Positions 10,860 to 23,019 of a DNA stretch of 64,000 bases are shown one piece after another. The stretch is from Membranipora membranacea (taxonomy: Eukaryota > Bryozoa > Gymnolaemata > Cheilostomatida > Membraniporidae). Position numbers and translations under genes: made by a program. The stretch lies in the NCBI GenBank assembly GCA_914767715.1, contig OU612075.1, positions 11,658,001-11,722,000 of the forward strand. The letters are read 5' to 3'. The notes under the pieces are model-generated. The model saw only the letters and a list, made by a program, of their open reading frames with translations. It had not been told where the DNA came from and made no database searches. How positions within the stretch are numbered: the first letter of the stretch is position 1; the number at the start of each line of letters is the position of its first letter.

Positions 10860-12445
10860 CATAATTACTTCATGTATTGAATCTTTATTTTTGACTAAGG
10901 GTACGGCTCAATACAAAGATGCCTGTTCTCATGTTCTCATGGTATAATCAGCTATTATGAAGCAACCTCTAATAATGAAACAAATGTAACAGTTTGTATT
11001 TACCAGTAGACGAGTTATAAGACTGGCCAAGGCTCCTTTTCCCAAACCTCCATCATGCCCAATCTGTATTGGTTGTGTCTGCCAAGTCTTTATATCATCC
11101 ACTGCCAACTTTGTCAGCTTTACACCCGCTGACTCCTCCATGGCCGAGAATCTGTCCTTGTTATAGACTAGAAAAATAAAACTTTCTGTAACTACTTGAT
11201 TGTAGACATCATTGTTCAGCACTAATGGTATAGGTAAAGCAGAACAGAATAAGCAGAACAAGTCAAAACCTACGGAACATAAGACTTGTCATGTAAGAAT
11301 AAAGATGATATTCAAATGGGAAGTTTTTAACAATTAAAATTTCATATATTTGTGGACAGAAGAAATAATATAGATATCTAGAATGAAAACAGACAGTAGC
11401 ATTCTCGTACAACAACATTTACAGGAAAAAAAATTAACTTGAACTGCATAGGGCCTAGTCTTATTCATCCCTTATGATCTTGATTACAAATAATGATTAT
11501 CATATAAGAATTGTGTTGTTAAAAAAAACAAAAACATCAATATAATCTGATTGCTAGCTTCAATTTAGCATAACTTGGGCGATGTTAGCTAGATGTCCGT
11601 TAAGTGTTCTAAGTTCTTCTTTGATACCTTGCAGATGCTGGTTGTTCTGCTGCTGCAAGACTAAAGTTAGTTCTTGTGGAATCATCTCTGGTTGTGCTTC
11701 GATCTGTGCAGTTTGAACTTTCCTAGAATAGATTTATATGAAAATTACATCACAAATCAAATTAAATTTAAGAAATTGGCAAAGATGCTACCTAGCATAA
11801 GTGCTAGGGCATGAGTTGGCTTGTTCAAGAAGATTTTCATGATTGAAATCTTTATCAGACTAGGGCTCAGGAAAGACCAAAGGTCTCTTTGAGACAACTC
11901 AGGCTCCATTTTTGCTTTCTTGTTTGTTACTTGGCATCTGAAACAATCAACAATAATTCAATTTTATAACTGATGTGTGAGATAAGAGTATATGTCGATT
12001 AAAGTGTTCAAAGGTATAATAATAACTTGTAATCTAATTCTTTGTTGGTACATTTTGGTATTGTAATTTTACACCTGTATGTGGTAATGCTTTGATAAAC
12101 AAATTATGAAGGACAACTCACATTGACGTGTTCTCTGATGCCACATCATCTTTGTACACCAGTCTTATTTCGTTGCTGTTTGCGCCACTATATTTAAGTG
12201 ATAAATGCAATATACTTGTTATTGTAAACCATAAGAAACAGCTCAGCTGTGTAATGAAGAACAGGAAGACTGGATATTTGACCATGACTCGCTGACATCA
12301 ATAATATTTATTAAGTGATATTGCGCTTATCACGCATTACCCTATAGGAGTTTAGTTTTCGCGGCATTTAGGATTCGCTTCGCTTCGATTTGCCTAAGTA
12401 GCGAAATTTTATGACAGCGGAAATTCCTTCCTAAGCAATGCTAGC
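10860..12445 (-). mobile_element. Myb/Mutator-like unit, copy 1 (partial)
   Basis: Shares its order with the fuller copies at 26-29 kb and 41.6-44.4 kb. Reading leftward: an exon containing ANSNEIRLVYKDD (about 12180), a segment with VTNKKAKMEPELSQRDL (about 11930), then CPSTYA-type sequence, a coiled-coil tail (11722-11570, QELTLVLQQQNNQHLQGIKE ending at a stop), and an exon at 11261-10990 with NKDRFSAMEESAGVKLTKLA. The Myb exon is missing: the copy breaks off near 12445 in sequence shared with 43205-43280. Interrupted and non-functional. Confidence 0.65.
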
Positions 12446-12560
12446 GAAATGTCATATAGCAAATTTTTTGTGTGCTTCAAATGTCTGTTGGATCAATACC
12501 AGGGCAGGCAGGCAGGCAACAAGGAGCAGGCTTGGAACCCAAGAGTGGAGAATTGGTTGG

Positions 12561-12605
12561 CCTGTCCTGACAAGCTTTGTCAGTGACAAAGCTTGTCAAG
12601 ACAGG
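12561..12605. repeat. Short palindrome of the cctgtcttgacaagc end motif
   Basis: Two 21-base arms (12561-12581 and 12585-12605) pair with one mismatch around a three-base centre. The arm is the same motif that forms the ends of the fold-back at 3207-3285, here head to head with almost nothing between. Confidence 0.7.
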
Positions 12606-12689
12606 AGGCTGTGAATTGTTGTCCAAATGAGTGAGAATTGGCAGAACTGACAAGGAGGGAGAGGTAAGTTTTTTTTCTTCCAAACTTTA

Positions 12690-13285
12690 AAAACCGGAAA
12701 CAGAGACTTACAACCTGCTTCAGCATCCCCCCACCCAGAGCACAGGTGTCACTAGAAAAAAAATTTATGTGAAGAACTTCATCAATGATCTCCAAACAAA
12801 TGCATATTTATACACTGATGAGATATGGTACGATGTCGTTGAGGCATGACAGGCATGACTTTTGAGGCAAAAGTCAGGGTTGATGTTTTTCCTATAGGTG
12901 ACTGAATGTAGGCTAAGTTACAGCAGCTAAATTTAAAATTGATTCTATGATGAATGAATGATCATGATGATGATGCCCTGACTCAACTACTACTGACTGA
13001 GTGTTAAGGTATGGAACTCCCATCTGGATGGATTTCTGTTTTAGCTATGGGCATTTTTTGGCTTTGGGTGGGTTGTGTTTGTAGCACTAGTATAAGTGTC
13101 TCACTGGTAGTGACTAACTAGATGAGACAGCAACACCCACCCAACCCACAAAATAAACGCTGGGGGAAACCTACGGTAGAACTATGCTCACAGCATCAGC
13201 ATGGGGAGATGAGCTCTTCTTTTGCAGAAAATGCTACCTATGATTTGAGTAGGACTATCTAACACAACCTCTTCTTTTACGCTTT
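12690..13285. other. No gene seen
   Basis: Contains short open frames that are unlike any family I know and lack splice-site support. A ctttctcag acceptor-like sequence just precedes the start codon of the next feature. Confidence 0.4.
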
Positions 13286-13292
13286 CTCAGTC

Positions 13293-13962
13293 ATGCCGCA
13301 ACATATCATAACCAGCTATTTTGGAGGCGGCAATCATGCCCCTGATTCTGACGTAGAGGAGGTGGAGACCGTGATTACTGAAGAGGAGCAGATTGACAAC
13401 ATAGTGAGTAGGGTGACAGTGTGCCGGGGTAATGACTTTTAATAACTGATATCCTTTAAGCTACATCACAATAAGCGTAAGTCACACTGGCTTGTTCCTT
13501 TTCTAATGCATGGCTCAGTGTACTGAGGTTTCGAAACTGCCACTCCAAATCTAGACTAGGTTATGATCTGGTGTTTGTGTCGTGCAAGTTGTCCAAGGGG
13601 GGACCTTAGGCAGTTCAGAAACAACAGTTATAAAATAAACCAGATTATCATGACTTATTAGCTCGTCCTGATATCTGATTATCAATGGTTTCAGATTGCT
13701 GCTAGTGGTTTGACTCAAGGGAATAGGGGTAAGTAACTACAGTCAGTACTCTCCATCTCTGCGGCTAGATGTGGGCAAATATGCCCACAACAACTCTGTA
13801 AAGGCGGCTACAGAGAATTTTCGCCAACACCAGATACCGGGAGCTACCATTAGGACGTGGCGAGCCAAGTACCGGGACTCCCTCAGGGAGCTTAGACGGA
13901 TCCACGGCAGGGGTTTTGATGCTGCCAAGTACAAAGTTACAACTATCGACTCAGATATTAAG
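13293..13962 (+). CDS. Transposon-type protein with N-terminal helix-turn-helix, partial gene
   Basis: The first exon (13293-13403) begins MPQHIITSYFGGGNHAPDSD, is acidic (VEEVETVITEEEQIDNI) and ends at a strong gtgagt donor. The last exon (about 13747-13962, gtaagt donor) gives RLDVGKYAHNNSVKAATENF and then IPGATIRTWRAKYRDSLREL. This is the pattern of the psq-like HTH found at the N-terminus of a common invertebrate transposon protein family (GKYA...AA..F......TIR.WK). A possible mini-exon at 13695-13728 does not close the frame. No downstream exon was found before the tandem repeats at 14.2 kb. It could be a truncated element or a gene whose next exon is outside recognition. Confidence 0.55.
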
Positions 13963-14224
13963 GTAAGTTGCCTGTTACACACAGGTCATTGAGTCAAGTT
14001 TTGTTAGATAATACGCTTCCATTCCATCATCATTATTCCATTATCAAGTGCAAATATCCACTCCAAATCTCAAACTAAAGACTCCACGACTCCACGATTG
14101 TCTTGAAGCATTTGAATTATATTGATTGCAATTACTTTTAAACATAATAATAATAATATAATAATAACTAGAAACGGTAAAAATATTTGCAAGCAAATAT
14201 AAAGGAATACAACCATTAATTTTG

Positions 14225-14760
14225 AATATCGAGGTCAAGTGACATCATAAGTGATGATGTAATAAGATTCGGTATATGCCAAACCCCCTTATCCCAAGTT
14301 TTAACACAATCGCATGATAAGAACTGCTAATCGGTAGCAATTTACTGTTTGCGGCGGCCATATTGGATATCGGGTCATGTGACATTAAAATTGATGATGT
14401 CATAAGACTCGGTATAGGTCAAAACCCCAATATCCCATGTTTTAACTCAATCGCATGATAAGAACTGTTAATCGGCAGCAACTAACTGTCTATGGCGGCC
14501 ATATTGGATATCGGGTCATGTGACATTAAAACTGATGATGTCATAAGACTCGGTATAGGTCAAAACCCCCATATCCCCATATATATTGAACTCAATCGCA
14601 TGATAAGAACTGTTAAATGGCAGCAGTTTACTGTTTATGGTGGCCATTTTGTATATTGGGTCGTGTGACATCATAATTGATGATGTCATAAGATTCGGTA
14701 TATGTCATAGCCCCAATATACCAAGTTTCAACTCAATCGCATGATTTATTCTCAAGATAT
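14225..14760 (+). repeat. Tandem repeat, about 140-base unit, nearly four copies
   Basis: The marker gatgatgt occurs at 14253, 14393, 14533 and 14679 (spacings 140, 140, 146). Each unit carries agactcggtatagg-type sequence, aatcgcatgataagaact, gcggccatattggatatcggg and catgtgacat. The last copy is truncated. No coding meaning was seen. Confidence 0.85.
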
Positions 14761-14784
14761 CACCAAAAGAAAAACGAAAAACAT

Positions 14785-15110
14785 CCTCCACTAGTTAGTG
14801 TAATTAGCAAATAAATTGCATAACAATTCAAAAATTGTCTAGACATCCTTTCATCTTGACCTATAGGGCTATGTTGTGACCAAGTATCATTAGAATCTGC
14901 CAAGTAGTTCTTGACTTATAGAAGACTTAATTTTGGTATAATCAAGGTATAATTGATTAAAACGGCAAAACCTCCTTTACTAATTAGTGTAATTAGCAAG
15001 TATTACATAACATTTCAAAAAGTCATTTTGCAATTTCTCATCTAGACATATTGAACTATGTTGTGACCAAGTTGCATCCAATTCCGCCTGGTGGTTCTTG
15101 ACCATAGACT
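14785..15110 (+). repeat. Diverged tandem duplication, about 187-base unit, two copies
   Basis: cctccactagttagtgtaattagca at 14785 recurs as cctcctttactaattagtgtaattagca at 14971, followed in both by cataacaattcaaaa-type and atgttgtgaccaag sequence. It adjoins the 140-base array and may be an older, related expansion. Confidence 0.65.
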
Positions 15111-15114
15111 TAAT

Positions 15115-15880
15115 ATACTACCTAGACAGGCCAATAGCATTAAATACTGTCCCACTTAAATAGCACGACATGACGTAATTAGTTTGTGCTGTGAGCCATA
15201 GTTTACTATATACCATTCAATGAAATAATGTGAAAAATCAAGGGACGCTGGGCATGATATCAGCCCCTGTCCAGCCCCTTATTCTTCAAACACAAGAAAA
15301 TTGGTGAGTGTATGTAAAACACCTTTCCGCACGAGATGGTATTCAAAATTTGTCCCCAGAACCAGAACTTTTTATGATAAGAGACAATCATTAGCCAATA
15401 AACATTGAAACAAATACAGCGATTTATCCTCAGCACTTCCATCACTACTATAAAAATGTAAAGAATACCTATAACATAAGATCACAAATATTATGTTGGA
15501 TGATCCAGATCTAAGCACCAGCACCACCACCATCATCATTTTTTTCCTTAAAATTATTCGAAGTTGTGACTAAACACAACCAGTCTGCTCAAATTGGATT
15601 GCTAATTTTATTGTCGCTTCACAAGGAAGAATAGATCTGTGCTGTTAAATGAGTATGCAAACTACAGATAGCTGTTGCTCCTGAGTACGTATGATGAATC
15701 TAGAGTATGTGACAATAACTTAAAATTATTATACTTCAGTACTGTAGTAAAAATCTAATGGCCTTTACCGTGGCCAAACTTAATTTTGCCGATGCCGGTA
15801 AGGTCCTTTGAGTTTATAAATGTGATAACAGTGAATGTCTATATGATATATATGATATATATGATAGATTTTCCTCTGAC
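15115..15880. other. No gene seen
   Basis: AT-rich, with a short imperfect atatgat repeat near 15840-15866. No supported exon. Confidence 0.45.
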
Positions 15881-15884
15881 TTCA

Positions 15885-16430
15885 AGGAATGTGTTGATGA
15901 ATGTGGGTAGAATGGGGCTTAAAAGCTATTAGGTATCTCTATGACAGAGAATCAAGTATTAAAAAGTGTATTTAACTGTAATCTTTTTCATACTAACTTT
16001 CTTTAATCTGTCAATGCTAAACCCAAGCAGTTTTCAAGTATCTCCCTAGGTCTTGCTGTCTTTCTTCAAAGAATATGTCAGGCCTTTTCTAAAGACGGAG
16101 GTGGGTATGACGGGAGAAGCCAAAAATATATCATTTTGGAACCATTTGTGCAAGGATTTAAATTAAAATCGGACTTACACTCGATTAACGAAAGATCTTG
16201 TAGATTCAATACTAATCCAGTTGGGGAACTGCTGTCTAAAAACAGTGTAGTTTGTGAACTTCCCTAAAACGCCAACATCAAGGACCAAAATACCAAATAA
16301 GATCTAAACTGGAATGTATACGAAGGCTTGTAGTATATTAAATGACGGTGCAAATGGATTCACAGAAGCTCCTGGCACTGCTAATATAAGATCATATTCC
16401 GGTGCCTCCCAGTCAACTACCAGATGAAAA
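15885..16430 (-). repeat. Dispersed repeat R2, inverted copy
   Basis: Reverse complement of much of 7340-7945: tgttgatgaatgtggg, aagcagttttcaag, ttgctgtctttctt, gaagccaaaaatat and agaagctcctggcactgctaatataagatcatatt all match in inverted order. About 8 kb separates the two, so the pair could mediate inversion. Confidence 0.75.
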
Positions 16431-16439
16431 TACCCACAT

Positions 16440-17900
16440 CAACAAAGTTGAATGCCTATGTCAAAGCTTTAATATATACTCACTGGTATTTAATTTGAAT
16501 AGTTGTATTGTTGTTGTTGTTAAGTCTATGATTTGTTGTAGTTTGTGTTTAGTTGTTTTATGTTTCTGCACATCTTCTCGTTATTAGAGATTTTTATCTC
16601 ATGGTAATTACAAGATAGCCTCAATCTTGCCCTTGAGAAACCTGATAGACACATCCATACAATATTACAATACATATACAATAATACTCTGTTGTTTGTC
16701 AATCTTTAGTATTGTTTATGGTTTTGTTTGTGTTGTTATTAGCGTGATTAGAACCATGTCGTTGTACCATGAGTGTCAGCATTACAAAATAGGCCTCATG
16801 ACATAATAGAATATATCCCATTGTTGGCGATTTCTTGTTCTGTGCTGTTTCCGCACATCTTTGTTGATATTAGTGATGTGATGACTGCAAAATGGTTTTG
16901 TGTCAATAATGACCAGTTAGCCTTCGTTGAGTTCCTGATAATCTATTCAAGGCACTGCGATTATTGAACATTTTCTGACAATATCAACCAATGGGAAAAA
17001 TATATATACCTCAATAACATATTTATATGCTTTTCAAATAATATGGATATTATGATACACTTATGGTCTCATTTTTTCATATTGATTTGGTTTTATTAAA
17101 ATATATACCCTATTCTCAGAAATATTGGCTACCAAGAAGAAAAACTACCTGGTAAATTTAATGTTGATTAGGTGCTTGAAACTTGCCGCTTCTTATTTAG
17201 CTAATTTTTTTAGTTGAAATATTACCAGTAGCCAAAACTGTGAATATTCCTGACTTTTGTATAGAGGAGGATAAAAAAAACTGAATTTGAGACTAACCGA
17301 GACGGTTTTGTGAGTAAGCCGCCTGCTGTGATTTTCTCTCGATGCAGTAACTGCATCCTTGTCCACTTGCTCTCCTGGTGTGAACGACCATGAAGTTCCA
17401 AATCTGGCAACCAAAAGTTTTAATAACTTTCAAGGTATGTGCAGTCTCAGCACCAATATATTTGCTGTTGTCTACTCTGACATGGTCGGCAATAGCTGTC
17501 GCACATTGTTGAACATCTAAGAGTTTGTCAACTCTCTTCGCACCCATTTCTCATTTATAAATTTCCCTATGACACTTTTCCGAACCAACAGAGAATACTC
17601 TTAAGAACAGAGGCGTTTTGCATTGACTATGCACCTCTATGGTCCGAGGGCGTAAGATAACTTGAGGAAATCGGTTAAACTAAAACTACCCTGCACAAAA
17701 ACTTTACAACAGTGAGCCAATAGAGGTAATGTGCCCCACCACCATCATCTTCCAGATTACGAGTGGAATGACTAAGTGATTCGCAACCCGTCTCAACAGT
17801 TGGGATTTTTATCAAACCTTTGCTTCATTGGATCATTGTAAACTAGGGTAGGTTGAGGCCCAGTTCATACAACCTCTACACACATCACAACCTTCTCAGT
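16440..17900. other. Mostly empty; one unassigned open frame
   Basis: An 84-codon minus-strand frame at 17547-17293 (MGAKRVDKLLDVQQCATAIA) has a soluble, protein-like composition but matches no family I recognise and lacks clear splice sites. The rest is AT-rich without supported features. Confidence 0.3.
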
Positions 17901-17904
17901 TCAG

Positions 17905-18190
17905 TCATGATCTCTTTTGTAGATGGCTCTCAACAGTTGATGACAACCAAGGTGTTTGCGCACATGTGATAGAATCTCTGAAAAATCTAAGGAAACAGAT
18001 AATGAGAATAATAAGCACTGTGTGCTGCTTGTGGATGAGATAGCTGTCCATAAAAAAACATACAACATGGGTGCCGACGCGATTTCTCCATACAGATATA
18101 TCTGATGCGTGCTGGACCAAGTTCACATGGTGAAAGTCTAGCGGAATGTCAGCCCGTTTGGGGGAAATACGTGGGCCACATGGTGTGGCA
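17905..18190 (+). pseudogene. Possible P-element/THAP9-like transposase remnant
   Basis: On the plus strand, VIESLKNLRKQ is followed in another frame by KHCVLLVDEIAVHKKTYNMG. This resembles the region around the first catalytic acidic residue of P-type transposases (a hydrophobic strand, then DE, then a basic segment). Two frames and a stop soon after show decay. The match is short, so this is a tentative call; the clearer P-like remnant is at 29.9-30.5 kb. Confidence 0.35.
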
Positions 18191-18504
18191 TGCTGAAAAG
18201 ATGTAGAGAACCTGGTGAAACTGCAGGTGAGATTAACATATCTATAAACAAAAGTAAAATATAGGTGTCAAAATGCCTGTTTTTCTTTCTCACGCAATAT
18301 TGTTTTGCTATAAACCGACACTAAACACCGGCCAGCCTGATAATTACTAAAGGGTAGTTTCTTCTTCATTGTGAGTTTTTGGATGTTGTGACTGGTTATC
18401 TTCAGGATTCAGGCCAACTTTACTTGGGAAATAAACTGAAAAAAGCAACATTAACTTATATATCAATGTATGGTACATTTCCACCGTCATTTCCCAACCA
18501 AGCA

Positions 18505-19310
18505 CTTACATGATTTATCGTCATTTCTTAGATGCCACGGGAGAAAACCTTCAGAGAGGCAGAAGTGTGGACACTGATAGAGGCAATGTACAATGGAACA
18601 TTGTCATTTCAAGATCAAATATCCAGCCTCCCTGTTCTTCATCGCAAAGCTGAGCAGTTTCTTATGGTCTTCAATAACAAGTTTATTGCAGTTATCATTC
18701 ATAGTGGTGCAAACAGCAACAACAATAGACTGGTGCACGAAGATGATGTGGCATCAGAGAGCATGTCAGTATGTGTTGTCCTTTATAATTTGTTTATCAA
18801 AGCTTTACCACATAGAGGTGTAAAATTGCAATACCAAAATGTACCAACAAAGAATTAGATTAGGCCTACAAGTTATTATTATACCTTTGAACGCTCTTGT
18901 AAACATCTACACTTATGTCACACATTAGTTATAAAATTGAATCATTTATAGTTGATTGTTACAGATGCCAAGTAACAAACAAGAAGGCAAAGATAGAGCC
19001 TGGGGTGTTTTAGAGAGACCTGGAAGCCTTGGTCTTTCCCGAGCTGGATGGCAGGTGAGTGCGGACATGTATTGATAAAAAGATCTACCGAGTTAAATGC
19101 GTTGTCTGATAAAAATTCCAATTATGAAAATGTTCTTGCACAAGCTTACTCATGCCCTAGCACTTATGCTGAAAAGCATCTTTGCCAATTTCTGAAATTG
19201 ATTTTGATTGGTGAAATAATTTTTATAGAAATCATTTCTAGGATTGTTCAAGACACTGCACAGATCGAAGCACAACCAGTGCCAAATCCAGAATAATCAT
19301 AATCGTTGGA
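18505..19310 (+). pseudogene. Myb/SANT unit, copy 2 (opposite orientation, internally deleted)
   Basis: The only plus-strand copy. A tttcttag acceptor precedes MPREKTFREAEVWTLIEAM (18532), the start of the Myb/SANT-like domain, which then breaks off: the rest of the Myb exon is missing and the sequence jumps to the intron ahead of GANSNNNRLVHEDDVASES (about 18710-18765). Further pieces are VTNKKAKIEPG-type sequence near 18965-19010, then YENVLAQAYSCPSTYAEKHL and DTAQIEAQPVPNPE ending at a stop (19296). The coiled-coil tail seen in other copies is lost. Non-functional. Confidence 0.6.
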
Positions 19311-19319
19311 ATAGACCAG

Positions 19320-20095
19320 GGAGTGTGACCCAAGCTCATTCATTGTATAGACCAACAACTATCAAAGCTACTAACGACAGGTAGTTAGAAGAAAGATTAC
19401 TTTTTAATTTACATTACTAGGATTTATAATCTTTCGTGACCTTGTATGTTACACTTTTGCATGGATTAGTTATCCTAATTAAGATAAATCATTGAAATAC
19501 TTACATATTGTGCAAGTGCAAGTGCTAGGTATCATATTTGCAGGTGTATATCATGACCAAAATATTAAGTGCAGTTAGAGCCTGAAAGAAGTGAGCTTGA
19601 AATTGATATTCGGTGTATGAGTTTCTCACCTGTATATGTGTGTGGTAATCACCTTGTGCTTATTATAAGTCTTGTCACATTTTTTCCCATCTGCATACAT
19701 ACTTCTTCCTGATTGGAGCGGTATCGAGTAGAAGGTCACCGTGAGAAGACATGACAGCTCAAATGCAAAGGGGTTAGATAGTCTCAGCTTCAGGTTTTGA
19801 AAAATCTCCCTTCCAACTGCCTGAGCTACTGGAGGTTCTTGTCCTGTTTCAGGTTCAGTCTTTCTTATATTTTTAATAAGTGTGAGTTGAGTTTTACAAT
19901 GTTCGGTGTTATAGGAGCCCTGCAACCTGCAGAATGCAGTCGCACCTTTATGCTCCTCTCCATAAACTCGATATGATCCTGTTTATGAAATATGGATGTG
20001 CCCATCTTTATTTGGAATTTGGAGTTGATGATTTTACAGTACTTTTGGTACAGGCTTTTTATTGCATTTGTTGTTGTCTATTCTGAGTAATCTCA
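19320..20095. other. No supported gene
   Basis: A 99-codon minus-strand frame (19925-19626, MQGSYNTEHCKTQLTLIKNI) is unassigned and may be chance. Nothing else was recognised. Confidence 0.3.
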
Positions 20096-20102
20096 TCTAA
20101 TG

Positions 20103-20525
20103 TTAACTACAAGAAAATGCCACTAGTTGGCAAACTGTTTTCTCACATTTTCTTGCAATGATAGTATTTCGCATCAAATTTAGGTTAAAAGGTGATTGTT
20201 GGTCTAGGTCTAGGTCTAGGTCTAGGCCTAGGTCTAGGTCTAGGTGTGTTTGATCAATAAAGGTTGGCAGCTGTCTTAAATAGCATGCTATTAATAATTC
20301 AGTAGTGAAGTTTTTCTTCACGAGATTTATAACTGACAACGCAACGGCTATATTGAATTCATCGATGTCGATGATTGTGTTGAATACCAGATTTTCTAAT
20401 TCCTCAACAGCTTTTTTAGCCTTGACCGGTAGAGGTTGTTCTTCCACAGGTGAAACCTCTGTATTTTTGTTTTTTGGCCTTCTAGCAGCCCATTTCAGAA
20501 AACTGCCTCCTCACTTCACATAATG
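20103..20525 (-). CDS. Uncharacterised leucine-rich exon with Leu-Asp repeat tract
   Basis: The frame is open from about 20525 to 20103. It begins with a basic segment (KWAARRPKNKNTE), continues as KAKKAVEELENLVFNTIIDI and ALSVINLVKKNFTTELLIAC, and ends in a LDLDLGLDLDLDLD tract encoded by a hexanucleotide repeat. The amphipathic, lysine-containing first two-thirds looks protein-like, but I recognise no family. The region near 20500 could be an exon with a missing 5' partner. Real coding status is uncertain. Confidence 0.3.
20201..20246 (+). repeat. Hexanucleotide repeat (ggtcta)n
   Basis: About seven units of ggtcta with one c-for-t variant (ggccta). On the minus strand in the open frame it encodes alternating Leu and Asp. 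Confidence 0.85.
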
Positions 20526-20899
20526 AACAGGGGAGTTCATTGTTTCACATGTGTGATTGAAGTCGATAATTTTCGAGGGAGTACTATGATAGGCTGGTGG
20601 TGAAATGGTGTGCCATTTTTTATTCTATAAGCAAATGTATAGTCATATTATTATTTACAACAATTGCTATAATAAGCCCATTCTATTACAATTTTACTAT
20701 ACATAAAATTGTGATGTTGTCTTTTCACATAGAGTCTTGAATTGTTATGGCACTTGATATTCAAGTTACCCTGATCATGTCAGAATTTAATGGCAGATGT
20801 TACAGACGCACTTTCTTTACACTTTTCTAAACTTGGATTTTTAACAAGGACTTCTTCAGATTCTAAAATAGGTTTCAACATAAAATAATGACATTAGCT

Positions 20900-22100
20900 G
20901 CTGTTCGCTGAGTGGCCAAGGCTCCTTTTGTCCCTACCTCCGTCACCAATAACTGAGACAAGCCCATGTGCATCGGGTGGTGTCTGCCAAGTCTTTTTCT
21001 CTACTTCTTCGAACCTTCATATCATCCACTGCCAACCAAATCAGCTTTACATCCTCTGACCCCTCCATGGCTGAGAATCTGTCCTTATTACAGACTAGAA
21101 AAACTTCTTGATTGTAGACATGATTGTTCAGTGCTAATGGTTCGGGACTAAAGCAGAACAGAATAAACAGAACCAGTTAAAACTTACGCAACAAATTGAA
21201 AATTAAATTAATACAATTTAAATATCATACAAATTTGGACGGTAAAGGGAAATTTAGAAATCTAGAATGAAGCCAGACAGTAGCATTCTCACTTGCTAAA
21301 CCTGCTGTTGCCATCTTAAAAAACATAAATAAGATGTGTCAATGTTCATTGTTCACGTTCATTCATGTCATTAGTTCCTGTGATACTTCTGCCTTCATTG
21401 GTGGTGCTTGATCATTATTTTCTGGTATTAGGTGCATCACAAACTCGAGTTTCCTTAACTTAAGTTGATACGAAATTACCTTCCCATGTAATGATTCTTA
21501 GTTGGTTTGCCAATTGTTATATTGGTGTAAGAAAGCCCGGTCAGAGGAGTCATTTGCGACAAGGTTTTGGTAAGCCAACAGCCAAACATATTGGCCTGCA
21601 TTGTATTCTCATATAACAACATTTACAGGAAAAACAACTTGATTAACCTTTCCCTGCATGGTCTTATTTTTCCCTTATGATCTTGATTAGCAAAAACGGT
21701 AATTTGTTTGGTGATCTTGAAAGTCAAGAATTGTATTGTTAACAAAATAAAATGAAAACATCTTCGCTATAATTTCATTGCTTGCTTTGTTTTAACATAA
21801 GTTGGGCGATGTTAGCCAGATTTTTACACAGTGTTTTAAGTTCTTCATTGATATCTTGCAGATGCTAGTTATTCTGCTGCTGCAAGACTAAAATTAGCTC
21901 CTGTGGAGACGTCTACACAGGAGCTTGATTTTGACCGGTGTTTGAAGATGTATTAGTTCTGATTGTTTAGGTGTTACTTTGGTGTGGTAGAGTTTAACGT
22001 GTTAGCTTGGTTTTTTTGTTCCAGTTGCGATTGTTCTGGTTCTGGCTCTGGTTCTGATGCAATCTGAACCATCAGAGTATTCTTCAGGCTCGGAAGACAT
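20900..22100 (-). mobile_element. Myb/Mutator-like unit, copy 3 (partial, rearranged)
   Basis: Reading leftward: a Glu/Pro/Gln-rich segment (PEPEPEQSQ, about 22045), the coiled-coil tail (21915-21785, QELILVLQQQNN then a stop where the other copies have Q), and at 21150-20925 the exon with NKDRFSAMEGSEDVKLIWLA and DDMKVRRSREKDLADTT. Spacing between the tail and this exon is larger than in copy 1, indicating an insertion. The Myb exon and the GDGDSS exon are absent here. Confidence 0.6.
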
Positions 22101-22514
22101 ACTGGTAGCTAATATAAAACACAACAAATATACACCGATGTAAGATGACACAGCTGTATTCCAGTTACAACCTATTAACAACTAATGTGATATGCCTTTA
22201 TAGAATACATGAATGTAACATACTTTCTTTTCAGTACTTGTGATGTTGTTGTCAATCAATGTTGTTGTAGCACTGAATTGAGTTCTTGTAATCGCATTGA
22301 GTACAGTTGTGTAGTATCATTATTGAACCCAGCTATCCACCACAATATTCAATAATGTATGGTGAGGATGGTGGTAGCAATACTCAAATAGATTATTAAT
22401 TTCATTATATGAGACCATCATTACTTACAAGAAGAAGAAGCCCAGTCCCATCCCATGATTGATCACTTGATGGATGATTATGAAGAAGTTTGTTACTGAC
22501 TTCTACTTTTACTT

Positions 22515-23012
22515 ACTTCTTCATTCGACTGCTGAAGTCTTTCCTAAGCTGCTCATGAGTTGGTTGGGTGAATCTAGTTGGTCTCACTGTTTGGGTATCC
22601 TGGACAAAATGGAAATCATATAAGATGATCTAGCCGAAAAATGTTGATGTATTTTAAATTGGAAAAGGTTTACTTACCAGTATCAATCAGATGCTTTCTG
22701 TAATTCCATTGAATTTATCATTGTAGCAACACACTAGTAAATGTGTTTTTGTTGCATATTACACTGCACAGGATATCATGCGCTTCTCTGCTAAGGATGA
22801 TTAATTTTAAGTTAAGTTGAACGGTGGTTTCCATTTATTTTTAGCACTTTCAAAATGACAAAGCCTAACTCGCCGAGCAGCACCGGACGGCCAGTGTTTT
22901 CATTGTGGTCAATGACTGCTAGTCGGACAAGAGCTTGGAACGAGGGCATATCAAAGTTGAGTCTCTCAGGAGCATACTTGTTTGTCAGGTTATTGATGTT
23001 CTGAATTTTCCC
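22515..23012 (-). CDS. Two splice-bounded exons of a transposon-like gene
   Basis: The exon at about 23012-22850 follows a cttacag acceptor and reads KIQNINNLTNKYAPERLNFD, then LVRLAVIDHNENTGRP. The NKYAPERL...LA..DHNEN pattern resembles a segment found near the C-terminus of invertebrate DDE-like multi-copy proteins (recalled). A second exon at about 22603-22515 (ttgtccag acceptor, gtaagt donor) reads DTQTVRPTRFTQPTHEQLRK. I cannot show they belong to one transcript. The catalytic part is not present nearby. Confidence 0.4.
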
Positions 23013-23019
23013 TGTAAGT

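Noticed and set aside
13743-13982. 79-codon minus-strand ORF opposite the HTH exon
   Set aside because: It is the antisense of a well-supported plus-strand exon with a gtaagt donor.
18593-18823. 76-codon plus-strand ORF in the Myb copy 2
   Set aside because: A shadow frame over intron sequence and the GANSN exon.
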